In this document: positions 36,419 to 48,119 of the stretch, one piece after another
Numbering within the stretch: position 1 is the stretch's first letter
How the letters are laid out: each line of letters begins with the position of its first letter
Assembly (NCBI RefSeq): GCF_020360975.1
Contig: NW_025408667.1
Location: forward strand, 3,906,001-3,970,000
Source of the DNA: Hirsutella rhossiliensis
Lineage: Eukaryota > Ascomycota > Sordariomycetes > Hypocreales > Ophiocordycipitaceae
Length of the DNA: 64,000 nucleotides
Direction: 5' to 3'
The notes under the pieces: generated by a model
Told to the model about the DNA's origin: nothing
The model's input: only the letters and a program-made list of their open reading frames with translations
Database searches by the model: none
Translations under genes and position numbers: made by a program

Positions 36419-38573
36419 TAGTGCCGAGGGCTGTCGAGACCATCACCATGGCTCAAGGCGAAGAAGTCAATCAGCTCCTGTATAGCTACCTACATTCAGT
36501 TACCTGGCCGGGATATGTTAGGGAAAAGCCATTGATTAAGTCTAAATGGATATGCGTTAGCCTGAACATATTTTGCAACGTCCTGGCGGCCTTCCCTGGT
36601 CTATTGAGCGGGGATTTTGGTATGATGACTATTTGAGAATGAGCTTGAGCTGTCGTAGACTCGTAGCTATCATGTAGTTTTACTTCCATTGACTATATGT
36701 CCATTCCAAGAGAGGTTGTATAGAGCTGGCGAAAAACCATATGTTGATGCAGGACCCGAAGGATCCCCAAGTACCCGATATTCCCAAGGGCTGATTTCCC
36801 TTGAACTGGACGTGGACCGGCTTATGAGACCGCCCCTCTCACCTGTGAGGGAAAATGATCAAAGAGTCGCGCGCGAGACCGTTCCTGTTTGCATTTTAAT
36901 GAACAAGCGGCATCGAGGACGCTTGAAAATATGTGCTGCCCTCGTCTCTGCCATTCGAAACTTGAGTGGTCCGACAATGACACTCAGGGGACTGATGCAG
37001 CAAGCTACTGAGTTATATGTGTCCCTTAGTTATGACTATCTATCTGGGTTGACCTGTAACCGGCGACAGGCGACGGAACATCAAGACGGGCACGTTAGGG
37101 TACTGGGGTTAGGATGTACAGGCCATCCCTTTGGCTGTCATGAGACCGCACCTATGTCACGGGCCCCAAGCGAGGTAGCTACAGTGCAGATACGGGCCAC
37201 GGCGGCTCAATAGCAAGACAGGGATTTCGAGCTACGGACGCATTTACACCCATTTCGCAGCATAACTACGTCTAACGGTCAAAAGGCTCACTCTGCGATA
37301 CTTAGCAAGGCTTCAAGGCTGGCTGGCTAATAATTATCACGAAGTCATGGTACGCCGCTTAGTGCAGCCAGCGGCAATACGAAGGGATGCGACGAGGGCA
37401 ATGTAGCTATTTGTATAAACTAGTTGTAAATTGAAGTACGGAGTACAGAGTACACCCCACTAGGATTACAAAAACCCTTGCAGCGACAAGCCCCACAGAC
37501 ATAAATTTGATCGGCTATATCAGCTATAAGTCACTTCTCGGGCTAGCTACTAGTAGAGGTACCGCCGGCTTGATCTAATCTTTTTCTTTAATACTACTTT
37601 GGGCTGCTTATGAGGCTATTCCGGAACATTTACTTAAGAGACTAGCTCGAAGCATGCCCGCCCGCCCTCACGATGTAATTCAGAGTGTGGGCAGCAGACG
37701 AAGTAGCAGCAGGGACACCAGTACCTATTTTCCCACTGAATTAACTAGTGTTTTATGTCTCTATACTCTTATACTACTTGTGGGGCTTGTAGTTGCAAGG
37801 GTCTTTGTAATCTTAGTGGGGTGTACCGCTGACAGCGCGACGCTCTTATTGGTCTATATCCCTGCCCGGAACCTACGCGCGGTCCTGGGACGCCCGGGGG
37901 GAGCACGTGACTGCGGCTCCTCGGGCAGCCCCATTGCTGGAAGCCGGCGATTGGCCCGCGGTGGGGCCGGGCTGCGGGCCCGGGCTCAGGTACAGATCGA
38001 GTGGCCGTGTGGCCGTGTCTTAGGTAAGCCGCTGCACGCAGGCTGCCCGATCGACGATGTGCAAATCATGACTTCATCGCCCTCACGGCCTCTCGAATCG
38101 GGCGATTCTGTCACCCATCGCGCCCGGGCCAGCTTCATCGCCCGTACATGACATGAGCGCGTCCTCTGGTTGGTAGTTACCCGCCTCCCACCGCCCTTGC
38201 TCTCAGGCCTCCGATTCCTTCGCTCGCTCTACGCATCGATACAGCTTAGAGTCGCACCCCGACGACAGCGCGGCACGCAGCCTGGGTGCCATGACGTACC
38301 AGCAGCCGTCATCGGTCCTGATCTTCGGATAGAAACCTCCGCCTGCTCGCCTGTGCTCCCCAGCCAGACAGACACCTTGCAGCCGGGGGTCTCGCAACTC
38401 GACGTCCACTTGTGCAACCAGCAGAGGCCTCGATATAGCCAGCCCTTGCGCCATCGCCGCCCGCCTAGATAGGCCTCTGCATGCCTCCCTCCCGCCTCCA
38501 TTTCCATTGCCTGTGTCGCCAACCGCCGTCGTCGTCAAGTCTTCCAGCCAGTGCCCAATTCGCAAGCGCAGCC
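36419..38573. other. Intergenic region with AT-rich relic and UVDE promoter
   Basis: An open frame at 36689-37213 (174 codons) has no recognisable features and is not called. About 37215-37860 is AT-rich with many stops and resembles a mutated transposon remnant. From ~37870 the sequence becomes GC-rich and includes gcacgtgac, an E-box-like palindrome; this should be the UVDE promoter. Confidence 0.45.
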
Positions 38574-40123
38574 ATGCCCCCGAAGCGAAAGAGGACCGGC
38601 CCCCAGCCTCGGCAGACTCGGTCCCCGCCAACCCAATCCGACACGCCGAGGAGGAGCAGCCGAAGAACGGCAAAGGGCGCCGAACAGCAGCGAGACGGCC
38701 CCTCCAAGTCCACGGCCACGTTGAGTTTGAGAGAAGCCGTCGAGCGCGCCATGCAAGACTTGAGTCAGATAGAGCACAAGTTGCACAGCGACGCCAAGAG
38801 GCAGCGTCTGGCCGTCGAAAGTTCCGACTTGAGCGTCTTGGCCGAGGCGGGCACTGCCGATCAACCATCAAGTACCGCGTCCACCATGGCGGCGGCGGCG
38901 GCGAAAAATCGCCCTCACGACGATGCCGCCCCTGGCGTTGCAGGCGCTGCTCTGGATGTGAACGCCATCTTGCCTGGCCTCGCCTCCGAAGGGGACGTCC
39001 AAGAGAGGGGTGCCAGACGACGGCCCCCCGTAAACAGTGAGAAACTGCCTCTACCCTGGTCCGGTCGGTTGGGTTATGTGAGAACGCCTGGAGAGCAGAT
39101 TCGTGGCCATGCCGCCCGTCTGACACGCTGCATCCATCTCGAGAGAGCTGACTTTGGGCCCAGGCCTGTCTCAACACGTATCTGAGAGCCGCAAACCCAC
39201 CGGTGTTCTGCTCGCGGACTTGTCGCCTGACTTCGATACTTGAGCACCGGCATCCGTTGCTGGACCCTTCTCAGCCTGAGCACGCCACCAAGAACCGCCC
39301 CGACAAGTCGCAGCCGGCCGACGTCAAGCGGGGCCTCGCTTATATGCAGGACATTGGCTTCGCCAACGCCGCCGACATTGTCAAGATGATTCGCTGGAAC
39401 GACAAGTATGGCATCAAGTTTATGAGGCTAAGCAGTGAAATGTTTCCCTTTGCAAGCCACAAGGAGCACGGCTACCGTCTGGCCCCCTTTGCCTCGGGCG
39501 TCTTGGCCAAGGCCGGCAGGGTGGCCGCGGAGTTAGGCCATCGCCTCACGACGCATCCTGGGCAGTTTACGCAAATCGGCAGCCCGAGGCCTGAGGTTGT
39601 TGAGGCAGCGATGCGCGACCTGGAGTATCATAACGAGATGCTCTCCCTGTTGAAGCTCCCTGATCAGCTCAACAGAGACGCTATCATGATCTTGCACATG
39701 GGTGGCACATATGGCGACAAAGATGCCACGCTTGCCCGGTTCCGCAACAACTACGCCAAGTTGTCGGATGGAGTCAAACGCAGGCTGGCACTAGAAAACG
39801 ACGACGTCTCGTGGAGCGTGCATGACCTGCTTCCCATATGCGAGGAACTCAACATCCCGCTCGTGCTCGACTTTCACCACCACAACATCGTCTTTGACCC
39901 GAGCATCCGGGAAGGAACCCATGATATCGTGGGCATGTATTCCCGGATCAGGGCGACGTGGACGAGGAAGATGATAACCCAGAAGATGCACTACAGCGAG
40001 CCGACGGCCGCGGCCGTGACGCCTCGTGACCGCAGGAAGCACTCGCCGCGGGTCAAGACCCTGCCTCCTTGCGCACCGGACATGGACCTGATGATTGAAG
40101 CCAAGGACAGTGGTGCCGCATGA
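38574..40123 (+). CDS. uve1: UV-damage endonuclease (UVDE), C-terminus truncated by frameshift
   Basis: Exons 38574-39077 and 39164-40123 encode 487 aa. UVDE nicks DNA 5' to cyclobutane dimers and 6-4 photoproducts, starting light-independent excision repair in the nucleus. Residues 1-160 form a basic, disordered leader (MPPKRKRTGP). The TIM-barrel part begins GRLGYACLNTYLR (restored by splicing), then PPVFCSRTCRL, IRWNDKYGIKFMRLSSEMFPFASH, HPGQF, LEYHNEML, ILHMGGTYGDK, LENDD, LDFHHHN, QKMHYSEP and MDLMIEAKD, covering the metal-binding His/Glu/Asp/Lys set including the last Glu (residue 480). Four residues later the frame stops. Family members continue with KEQAVFEL and a helix; here that segment is absent and the remaining C-terminal tail is found in another frame (see 40108-40367). 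The catalytic core looks intact; stability may be affected. Confidence 0.88.
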
Positions 40124-40367
40124 GCGTGACGATGAGCCCCGCAAGGCTGTGCTCAAGAAGACTAAGGTGAGCAAGAAGGCAAGGGCCAATGGCGGCGAAG
40201 CAGAGGAACTGGTCGAAGTCCCGGCGAGAGAGGTGAGCCCCGACAGCTTTGGCATGGGCGGGCCGGAGAACAGGGTATACTGGCCCGAGGGCATGGAGGA
40301 GTGGTTGCGGCCCAAGAAGAGAGAGGCGAAGAAGAGCAAAAATGATGATGTGAAACGTGAGGAATGA
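40108..40367 (+). pseudogene. Out-of-frame remnant of the UVDE C-terminal tail
   Basis: In the frame one step away from the UVDE stop, sequence typical of fungal UVDE tails continues without a stop: VVPHERDDEPRKAV, a Lys-rich stretch, GMGGPENRVYWPEGMEEWL and RPKKREAKKSK, ending at 40367. The join directly follows MIEAKD, so a segment corresponding to roughly 20 codons of the family sequence seems to have been lost with a frame change. No GT-AG intron restores the frame. Confidence 0.7.
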
Positions 40368-40790
40368 TGTATATAGTACAGACATTTTCGGTTCACTCTT
40401 TTGTATGATTCAGAGCGGTCGTCCAGGCGTGTCTCGGTGGTAGAAAGTGCTTGGCCAAATTTTGAGACTCAAGACTCGATAGTAGAGAGGTGTATTGCAA
40501 TAATTTGCTGTTGAGTCGACGGACGATGCCAAGCTGCATCTGTTGCAGCATGTAAGTTAAAGAAAGCAGACCAGACCATGGGTGTACGGACGCACAGTGC
40601 AGCAGCTGGCACCCTGCGCGCGCTAGTGGTGAGTTGACGCACTGTGCATTTTTTTCACCCCTTGGGGGCATCCGCTTGGGTCAAACGTCTGCTCACCATC
40701 AGCGTCCAGCCAAGTCAATGGGCCTCCAATTGGCATCGAGCAGTGTCAATCGAAGCCTTTGAGCGTTGTCCGAGATTATCTCTGGCTAAG
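40124..40790. other. Intergenic region between UVDE and SET-domain genes
   Basis: Its first part is the UVDE tail remnant described separately. The rest is the UVDE 3' region and the short promoter of the downstream gene. Confidence 0.5.
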
Positions 40791-42343
40791 ATGGCTTCGC
40801 CCGCCTTTTGCAGCACAACGGCAGCCTTTGTGCACTGGTTTCAGTCTCTTCCTGGCGCAACATTTTCCAACTCGATCGAGATCGTCGACTTGCGTTCTCG
40901 CAATGCCGGTCGTGGGATAGGTGTGTATGCCGTGCGGCGGCGAGTAATGACCTGCTAATCGCCGTCAGTTGCCATCCGCGACATTCCCGCAGACACCACC
41001 CTCTTTACGATCCCGCGCAGGGCCATTGTCAATATCGATACGTCGACGCTGCGCTCACAGCTTCCGCATCTCTTTGAGAGCCAAGGCGATGGAGACGATG
41101 AGCAGGAGCTGGACTCGTGGAGCGCCCTCATCCTGGTCTTGATGTACGAATACTTCATGGGCCCGTCGTCTGCGTGGAAACCGTATTTGGATGTCCTTCC
41201 CGATGCTTTCGACACGCCCATGTTTTGGTCCGACGAAGAGCTTCAGGAGCTCCAGACCAGTCCTCTGCGCTCCAGGATTGGCAAGACCGATGCCGAGGAA
41301 ATGTTTCGCTCCAAGCTACTGCCCGTCATCCGGAGCAGGCCGGATGTCTTCCGTTCGAGCGAGGACTACGGCGATGAGCTTCTCGTTCAGCTCGCGCACA
41401 GAATGGGAAGCACAATCATGGCGTACGCTTTTGATCTCGAAAAGGAAGACTTGGACTTGGACTTGGACGACGACGGCTGGGCTGAGGATCGCGACGCCAA
41501 GTCCATGATGGGCATGGTCCCCATGGCTGATATGCTAAACGCCGACGCCGAGTTCAACGTCAGTCTTGCCTCTGTGACTCACCGGCGAAGCTGACATGAC
41601 GCAGGCTCACGTGAACCACAGTGACGAGAGTCTGACTGTGACGTCGCTGAGACCAATCAGGGCGGGCGAGGAGATTCTCAACTACTACGGGCCTCATCCA
41701 AACTCTGAGCTTCTTCGTCGCTATGGCTATGTCACCGATAATCATTCGCGCTATGACGTAGTTGAGATTCCCTGGGACGTTGTCGAGGGTGCCGCGGCAG
41801 CCCAGCTGAACATATCCAGAGATGCTTTGGAAGCGGCGGTAGGTCAATCGATGGACGGCACAAATGACCTGAGTGCTCGCTGACCGTACCAAGCGTGGCC
41901 GAATTGGAGAAGACGAGTGGGAAGACTCCTTTGTCCTGGAGCGCGAGGCGGGCGAGCCGAACTCGGATGGCACATTAGCCGGCGCGGCGTCCCTGAACGA
42001 CATGTCGGCCGAGTTGCAAGACCAACTGAGGATGTTTCTCAAAGCTCTGCAGGAGATTGATGACAAACTCGTGCAAGGCAAAAGGAGCCGGCAAGAGGCT
42101 CTGCAGCTCATACTGCTCCGGTCGATCCTGACCATAGAGTCGCAATACCCGACGACCATTGCAGAGGATGAGTTGCTCCTTCACAGAGACGGCCTTGGCC
42201 TGCGCAACAGAATGGCTGTCCGAGTCAGGCTTGGGGAGAAGAAGCTTCTGGAGGAGGCCAAGGGGCTCCTATCAATCTCGTCGGCAGACGACGAGCCCGA
42301 CAGTCAATCGATGCCTTTCAAAAGGCCCAGGCGGAGCAACTGA
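40791..42343 (+). CDS. RKM4: SET-domain lysine methyltransferase, RKM4/SETD6-like
   Basis: Exons 40791-40920, 40969-41558, 41605-41838 and 41894-42343 encode 467 aa. Yeast Rkm4 monomethylates ribosomal protein L42 using S-adenosylmethionine. The SET domain is split around an insert: the start is GRGIVAIRDIPADTTLFTIPR, then SWSALILVLMYEYFMG and WKPYLDVLP; the SET core is MVPMADMLNADAEFN followed after intron 2 by AHVNHSDESL and EEILNYYGPHPNSELLRRYGYV, with the SAM-binding NH and catalytic Tyr. The C-terminal ~200 residues are the helical rubisco-LSMT-like substrate-binding region, ending in a basic FKRPRRSN that may be a nuclear signal. Introns are 48, 46 and 55 bp; donor 2 (GTCAGT) is weak but the junction sits exactly at the conserved NA-HVNHS. 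Confidence 0.88.
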
Positions 42344-44580
42344 CAGCGGCTCTCAAAGCGACAGCTCTCTAATCGCCGAGTCCGGCCGGCCCCAGTCGAC
42401 AGCTTTTGGGGATGATCGGAGAGGCAGATGAGGCAGCTGCGCAGCCCTGGAACTAACTACGCAGCCGTCGGCTTATGGTGAAGAGTCCGGACGGACCCCT
42501 GGCTGTTTCATGGAAGTTGCCCCAAGATACTCAATACATGGGCCGGAGTCACATTTCACCGAGCCTGCTTCTTGCTCATCGCCCATCACACACAATCCTC
42601 GGCTGATGCGCCCAGTACCAACTCTGGTGGACCTTGACAGCCTTTGTGCATGAGAGTTGGCTAGGCATGCATGGGCTGGGAGCACCAAATGGGGGCATGC
42701 AACAATATCACGCGACCCTTGGGCTTCAACAAAGGTTTGCTCGTGGGCAAGAGCGGGTCTGCCGGGATGAAGAATGGATAGCCTCACTTTTGCTGACCGG
42801 TCCAGAACATCATCCGACTCTCTTTGGGGTTTTGTTCTGGACTCGCCCTGCTCCCCTCGACGAGCCCGTCGTTGCCTCTTCTTCAAACGGGATGCTCGAC
42901 GAGGACCTAAACGGTGGCACTCCATCCCAGACACCGGGCCAATCAGCGCAAAAAGTGCGTGAGTGGATTCGCCTGATTGCTGTCACACCGACTCCGAGCT
43001 GGTGGCCGCATTCCAAATGCTGTGTAACACAGCAGCAGCAGCACGTTCCGTGTTGCATGAAGTGACCAAACACTGCCCGTGAAAGTGACGAAAGATGACA
43101 TGGGCTATATAAGCTGGCTTCAGCAGCGCCCTCGCCACTGGCCAACGACGACGAGGACGCTCTCATTCGATGAGGACCTTGCGCAGCACCCGTCCGGCCC
43201 TGTCGCTCTACCAGCCGTTGTTGTCCGTCTCCCAACGCATCATGGGCGCAACCCCTCTTTCCATTGCCGATCTTGCGTCCCCGTTGTCCATCTGCGGCGC
43301 TCTCGAACCGGCCAGGCATGCCGACGTCTCTGGCGTGGCTCCTTGTTCGCCATTTTTGCTCAGCAAAAAGGACTCTCCGACATACAATACACAAATGCTG
43401 AGGTTCAGATGGCTTGCTCCGCGATCACGCCAACGAGCGGTGGTTGACGGTGGCTGCATGATCTGACATCTCGGCCGGTCCTCGTGAGCTCTATCAACTT
43501 GGCAAGTCCAACAGCCGTCCTGCCATGTCACCCCGGTCATTGCCAATCAAGCCCTCGTCTCGCGCGCGGCTACTGCTCACACGGCCAGGGTGTCTTGCGC
43601 GCTGCTTGTTGCACGAAAAGCCTAGACTCGTTCCCGACGTTGGGGCTTCTTTTCGTGTCGACGTGGCCTATGGTCTTGGACGGATAGTAAGAGGCTGTCG
43701 ATAAGCCCCCGGACACGGCCGTAATCGTCGTTGACAGCCCGTCGCTAAACTCGGATGCAATGCCGACCTCGATTGGTCCACGATGACTCTCTGGCCCTTT
43801 GTTGATGGGACACCCTCAACCCCACTGCCCATCGAGCTCTTCATTCGCCGCCAAACCGTTGCCTGCACATCGACGTCTCCTGGGCAGAAGACGTGGTTAC
43901 ATGCATGGCCAAGTAGAAGTCATGGCACGGCTGGCCGGTACATGTCAGAGAGCGGGAGTGGCCACGGTCCCACACGTGACGGTTTCGTGGTCGTGAAGTC
44001 GACCCTCTGCGCTTGACTCTGGAGAACGCGAGGGCCCGAGCCGTGCAGCTCACGAGGTAGCTCCCGCGTTGACAACGTACTGTATGTACTACTCCGACGG
44101 CCAGGTCTTGCATGGAATCTGGCGCCGCTCCCCCCTCGCCCAGGAACAGGCTGCTGGCCAGGCTGCTTCGCCCCCCTTGTCTGCCGGCCGACATCAACAC
44201 CCGTGCCAATTACAGCCCAGAAGCCCAGACCACCTGCCGCGGCCACCTTTGGGGTCGAGAAGTCGGCCGACCAGGTCGCCGTGTCTGGACGGTTGATGAG
44301 GCCAGCTTGACGCTATTCGGACTTTGTTTTCGTCTTTTGGTTTGTTTCAGGTGTCGGTGCACAGCATCACGGCCTAATCTCACCGACGGTCCTCTTGGAT
44401 ACTCGACCTTGGGCAGCGATACCTCTGTTGACCGCGAGACGTTGGAGGCGGAGATGGGCACCCGAGGCACGATATGTAGCCCGGGCCCCCTGCAGCTGCT
44501 CTGCGTGTATCGCCTTCACGGCCGAGTTTCGTGGCTGAAGAGCACCTCCGGAATATCTCCCAGCGTCGCACTACGACGAC
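42344..44580. other. 2.2-kb intergenic region, no gene supported
   Basis: Several frames of about 100 codons exist (for example 43170-43466, + strand) but none has a motif, signal peptide or plausible splice partners. Confidence 0.45.
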
Positions 44581-45766
44581 ATGTCCTCCATGCTGGACGC
44601 CTATGTGCGTGTATCCCTTATGGTGCGGTTCCTGTTGAAACTCGCTGATGCGCCTCGTCCTCCTGCCGCAGACGAGAGGCGGTCGATCTAGGAAACAGGC
44701 GGACAAGCACAAGACCGGCAAATCCAAGTCGAGCTCGAGCAGCCCGCCCGTCGGCTTCCTGTTTGTGGTCAATAAGCTGGACTTCTACCGGGGGGAAACT
44801 TGTGATATTAATAGAGACACCTGGCACAACACCTTGCCACCGCGCAACTGCTTGGGATACGAGGGCGAATCTCCCAGTCGCGTCATGCGGTACGAGGGCG
44901 GCCAGGTCACCGAGGCATGCGGCTACCAGTGGTATCGGCCAATGCTGCGACAGGAGGGCTATTGCCTCGACCCGACCCTCGCGCCCGTCGAGCGCCACAG
45001 CCACGCGGCCGTCTTCTCGTGCAACCCGCACCTGCCCGTCGTCGTGATCCCCGAGGACCCGACGACGCTGCCCGACCAGGAGCAGACGATGCACGCGCTG
45101 CACTTTTTCCACCCGCTGGCGCCGGGTCTCAAGGGCGTGTCGCAGGCCACGACGGTCGACGCCAACTACCTGCCGACGGGGGGCGGGCCCCTCAAGTACG
45201 TGGCCGGGCGCAACCCGAGCTGGATGCCCGGGCTGGTGCCGCAGACGTACGCCTACCCGGGGTCCGGCGGCCCGCCGTCGCGCGGGCTCGGCGGCCACTT
45301 ACCCATTGTGCTGGGCCTCATGGCGTTCAGTGGCCCGCCGGACCAGGTGTACATGAGCCGCAGCGAGTCGGGGCATCGCGGGTTCTGGCGCGATGGCGTC
45401 TGGACGCACAACTCGCCCCCGGCTCTATGTACGTTTCTTCCCCCCGCCCGGACCCCTGTTCATGCATGGAATTCAGTGGCTCGCCGTTCCGCGGACTTTG
45501 TTTTGCTGGCGCGACGTTTCCTGTGCCTTTCAACGTTGCTACCCGCCCCTCGGATAGATCCTGCTAACACCGGACGCGCCCCAGATCCAAAGACCGACGG
45601 CAGCCCCCGCGGCTTCTATGTCGCCGTCTTCTACGACCCGGAGAACCCGGACGGCTCGATGCCCGAGCGCATCCGAAGCTTCGAGTGGGACAGCCCCGTG
45701 GTCGGCGAGTATCCGCCGGGCTCCTCCTCCTCCTCCTCCGCCGGCGCCTCGTCGTCGCGGAGATGA
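44581..45766 (+). CDS. Conserved-looking protein of unknown function, 320 aa
   Basis: Exons 44581-44604 (24 bases, MSSMLDAY), 44672-45428 and 45585-45766 join in frame with GT-AG ends. I do not recognise the family. After a Lys/Ser-rich basic leader comes PPVGFLFVVNKLDFYRGETCD, then NCLGYEGESPSRVMRYEGG, a central part rich in Gly/Pro with VVVIPEDPTTLPDQEQT and HALHFFHPLAPGLKGVSQA, and after the last intron LYPKTDGSPRGFYVAVFYDPENPDG and IRSFEWDSPVVGEYP, ending in a Ser run. There is no signal peptide or membrane segment. Aromatic- and Gly-rich composition with few Cys suggests a globular beta protein. The tiny first exon is the least certain part; an alternative start within the second exon frame is ATG 44648. 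Confidence 0.65.
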
Positions 45767-46589
45767 ACAGGGAATATAGCAGCTTACCACCACTCTCCCC
45801 TTTCCTTGCCTCGTCCGGGCTCCCCCCCCACCTTTCGCCTCCGTGCCACCCGTCTCCGCCGTCTCGGCGAATCTCCCCTCTCCTACACTTCTCCGGCCCT
45901 GCCTCTCTGCCTGACGCGGGCGCGGCGTTCCTTGTCCGCGTGTCATCAGGGGAACATGGGGGAAAGGGGCAAATGGGCTCCCCCGCGCGGAACGAGGTTC
46001 GCTCTGCTGGGAGACAAAGTATTGGACAGAGGTTTCAAGGCCGAGTTGGAAGGCTTCTCGCGGAGACATAACCCTCGTGTCGTGGGATGGGGCCTGGGCA
46101 CATGCCGGCGTCGTCTTGCCATTTCACCATCATTTCATTTTTTTTCCATCTATTCGGATCGGTCTTTTGTTTTCCAGGTTTCCTCTAGTCCCTCATGAAT
46201 TGACAATGCTCGCTCATTCGACGACATTCCTTTGTCTCCTCCGCGCAACACGGGGTCAACCGACCCCGTGCTTAGCCACCCCCCCCCCCTTACAAGCACG
46301 ACTGCACAGCTCTCCCCGTCATGTCATGGTGCGGCTGCGATATGTGTGTCCCTGTGCCCCGGAGCCGTGCAGCTCGGGCCGCCTGACGATCCGTGGCCAT
46401 CCCATCCCGCAGCGTAAACGGTGTGCCTTGCTTTTTCTCCCTCCTCTTGAGTGTGTGCGTGCGAGGGAGAGAAACATCCGTATCCAGCACGCACCGCCAT
46501 GTGTACGACCGCGGACACTGCGCGGCGTCGGGGCTGGACTACGTGCACGAGCCGGCAGGCCCTGGCCTCGTCGTTCGACAGCCGGGGCT
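45767..46589. other. Intergenic region between convergent genes
   Basis: It separates the 3' ends of the unknown gene (+) and the AP-1 mu gene (-). Pyrimidine-rich, no gene seen. Confidence 0.5.
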
Positions 46590-48119
46590 TCAGACAGCGT
46601 CGGGAAGCCGGACGGCAATATCGCCCGACTGCGTAATGTAGCGAACCCACGGCAGGGAGGGATATTGAAGCTGCGCCGCAAGTCAGCGAGGCGTCGGTGG
46701 CACAGTATGGGGGAATAGCTGAAGCCACTTACCTTTGGTTCCGTGATCTTGAGGTACCGCACTTGAATGCCGCTCGTGGTGAAGTAGGGAATCTCAAACT
46801 TGACCTGAATGGGCCGCTTGGCGCCCTTGCCCATGCCACCGACGCCGCCCATGCTCCCGCCGAAGCCGCCCGTCATGCCGCCGCCGTGCTCGTCGTCGCC
46901 CCGGACGCTAGGCAGGCCGAGCTCCGCGCGCATGAGAAACTCCTTTTGGCCGCCAAACTGCTTGATCTTCCAGACAATGGCGCTCTGCTCCGGGGCGTAG
47001 TGGACGGAGCCGATGTTTGTGCGGAAGCGGGGCGAGTCGGCGTCGTCGGGGACGGGGACGATGATCTCGACATTGTTTGCGGTGCTGCGGCGCTTGAACT
47101 GGGCCTTGGCCTTGAGCATGTACTCGATGCGGGAGCCCGAGTGGGACTCGACGACGCATTCGACCCAGATGAGGGGCTTGACCTGGGTGTTGAGGCGGTA
47201 CGACATGAGCTCGAACTCGCCGTCGGGAGGGATGAAGGAGATGGTGCGGTCGTTTTCGAAGCGTGACAGACGGACGCACTGGTGGAACTTGACGTCCTCC
47301 ATCTCAATAGCCTTGCCGCGCGTGGTGCGGCCCGTCGTCTCGAACATGACCTTGTCGTTGAGCCCCAGGCGCAGCTCGGGCATGCCACTCAGGTAGCACT
47401 TCATCTTGATGGCGCCGAGGATCTCGCTGCGCAAGACGTTGCCGTTGGAGCTGACGAGCAGGTTGAGGCTCTCGACGACGTCGAGGAAGACCTCGTTTTT
47501 GCGGTAGCGGATGCCCTCGGAGCGCCAGGAGACGGCGTTTGTGACGGCGATGGGCGGGCGGGCCTGGACCTCGAGTTTGTGGGATTCTTGGGTGATGTAC
47601 TCCTGCAGGATCTTGGACTCGGTGGTCTGGGGGTAGCCAAAGTCCATCATTTCGTCGAGGAGCTCATAGATGATGACGAAGTTGTCGCGAATCGACTCTT
47701 CTTCGAGGGCTTTAAAGTACTCGGTGAAGACCTCGACGATCTTGTGGAGGAAGAGGAGAATCTCGGCGGCATTGGTGTTGCGCTTGGTGAGGGCGAGGAG
47801 ATAGAGGTTATTGTGGCGGATGTAGAGGTACTGTCGGCGCGCCGTCAGTCTGCTGCGCGCAAGGAGGGAGGGGGAGGACGCACGTTGACGCCCTCGTGGG
47901 AGAAGCAGGGGGGGACGGCGGACGATTCTTCTTCGGCTTCGGAGAGGAGGACGGGGAACTTTTCGACGGCGGACATGGGGATGTCGCCCCTGTAGTTGCG
48001 GGCGAGAAGGGTCTATCGGGGGGGCAGGTTAGCCGTTGGCCCTGGGCCAAGGGGAAGGGGGGGGAGGGGTCATTTGTTACCTTGCCCTTGAGGTCTAGAA
48101 AGAAGAGCGCCGAGGCCAT
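46590..48119 (-). CDS. APM1: AP-1 clathrin adaptor complex, mu subunit
   Basis: Exons 48119-48081, 48012-47884, 47830-46733 and 46670-46590 encode 448 aa, the normal size. The protein recognises YxxPhi sorting signals and carries cargo between trans-Golgi and endosomes. The N-terminal longin-like part reads MASALFFLDLKGK-TLLARNYRGDIP, then YLYIRHNNLYLLALTKRN and FTEYFKALEEESIRDNFV. The C-terminal mu-homology domain begins around AVSWRSEGIRYRKNEVFLDVVE and includes LGLNDKVMFETT, KFHQCVRLSRFENDRTISFIPPDGEFELMSYRL and KRPIQVKFEIPYFTTSGIQVRYLKI; the last exon supplies LQYPSLPWVRYITQSGDI. SNGNVLRSEI and RRSTANNVEI favour AP-1 over AP-2. A Gly-rich insert (GGGMTGGFGGSMGG) lies between late strands, as in other filamentous fungi. 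Confidence 0.94.

Noticed and set aside
36689..37213. 174-codon plus-strand frame
   Set aside because: No motif, signal peptide or family resemblance, and it lies next to an AT-rich relic; it cannot be told from chance.
40100..40180. An intron restoring the UVDE frame
   Set aside because: The tail homology starts directly after MIEAKD in another frame, leaving no room for an intron of normal length.
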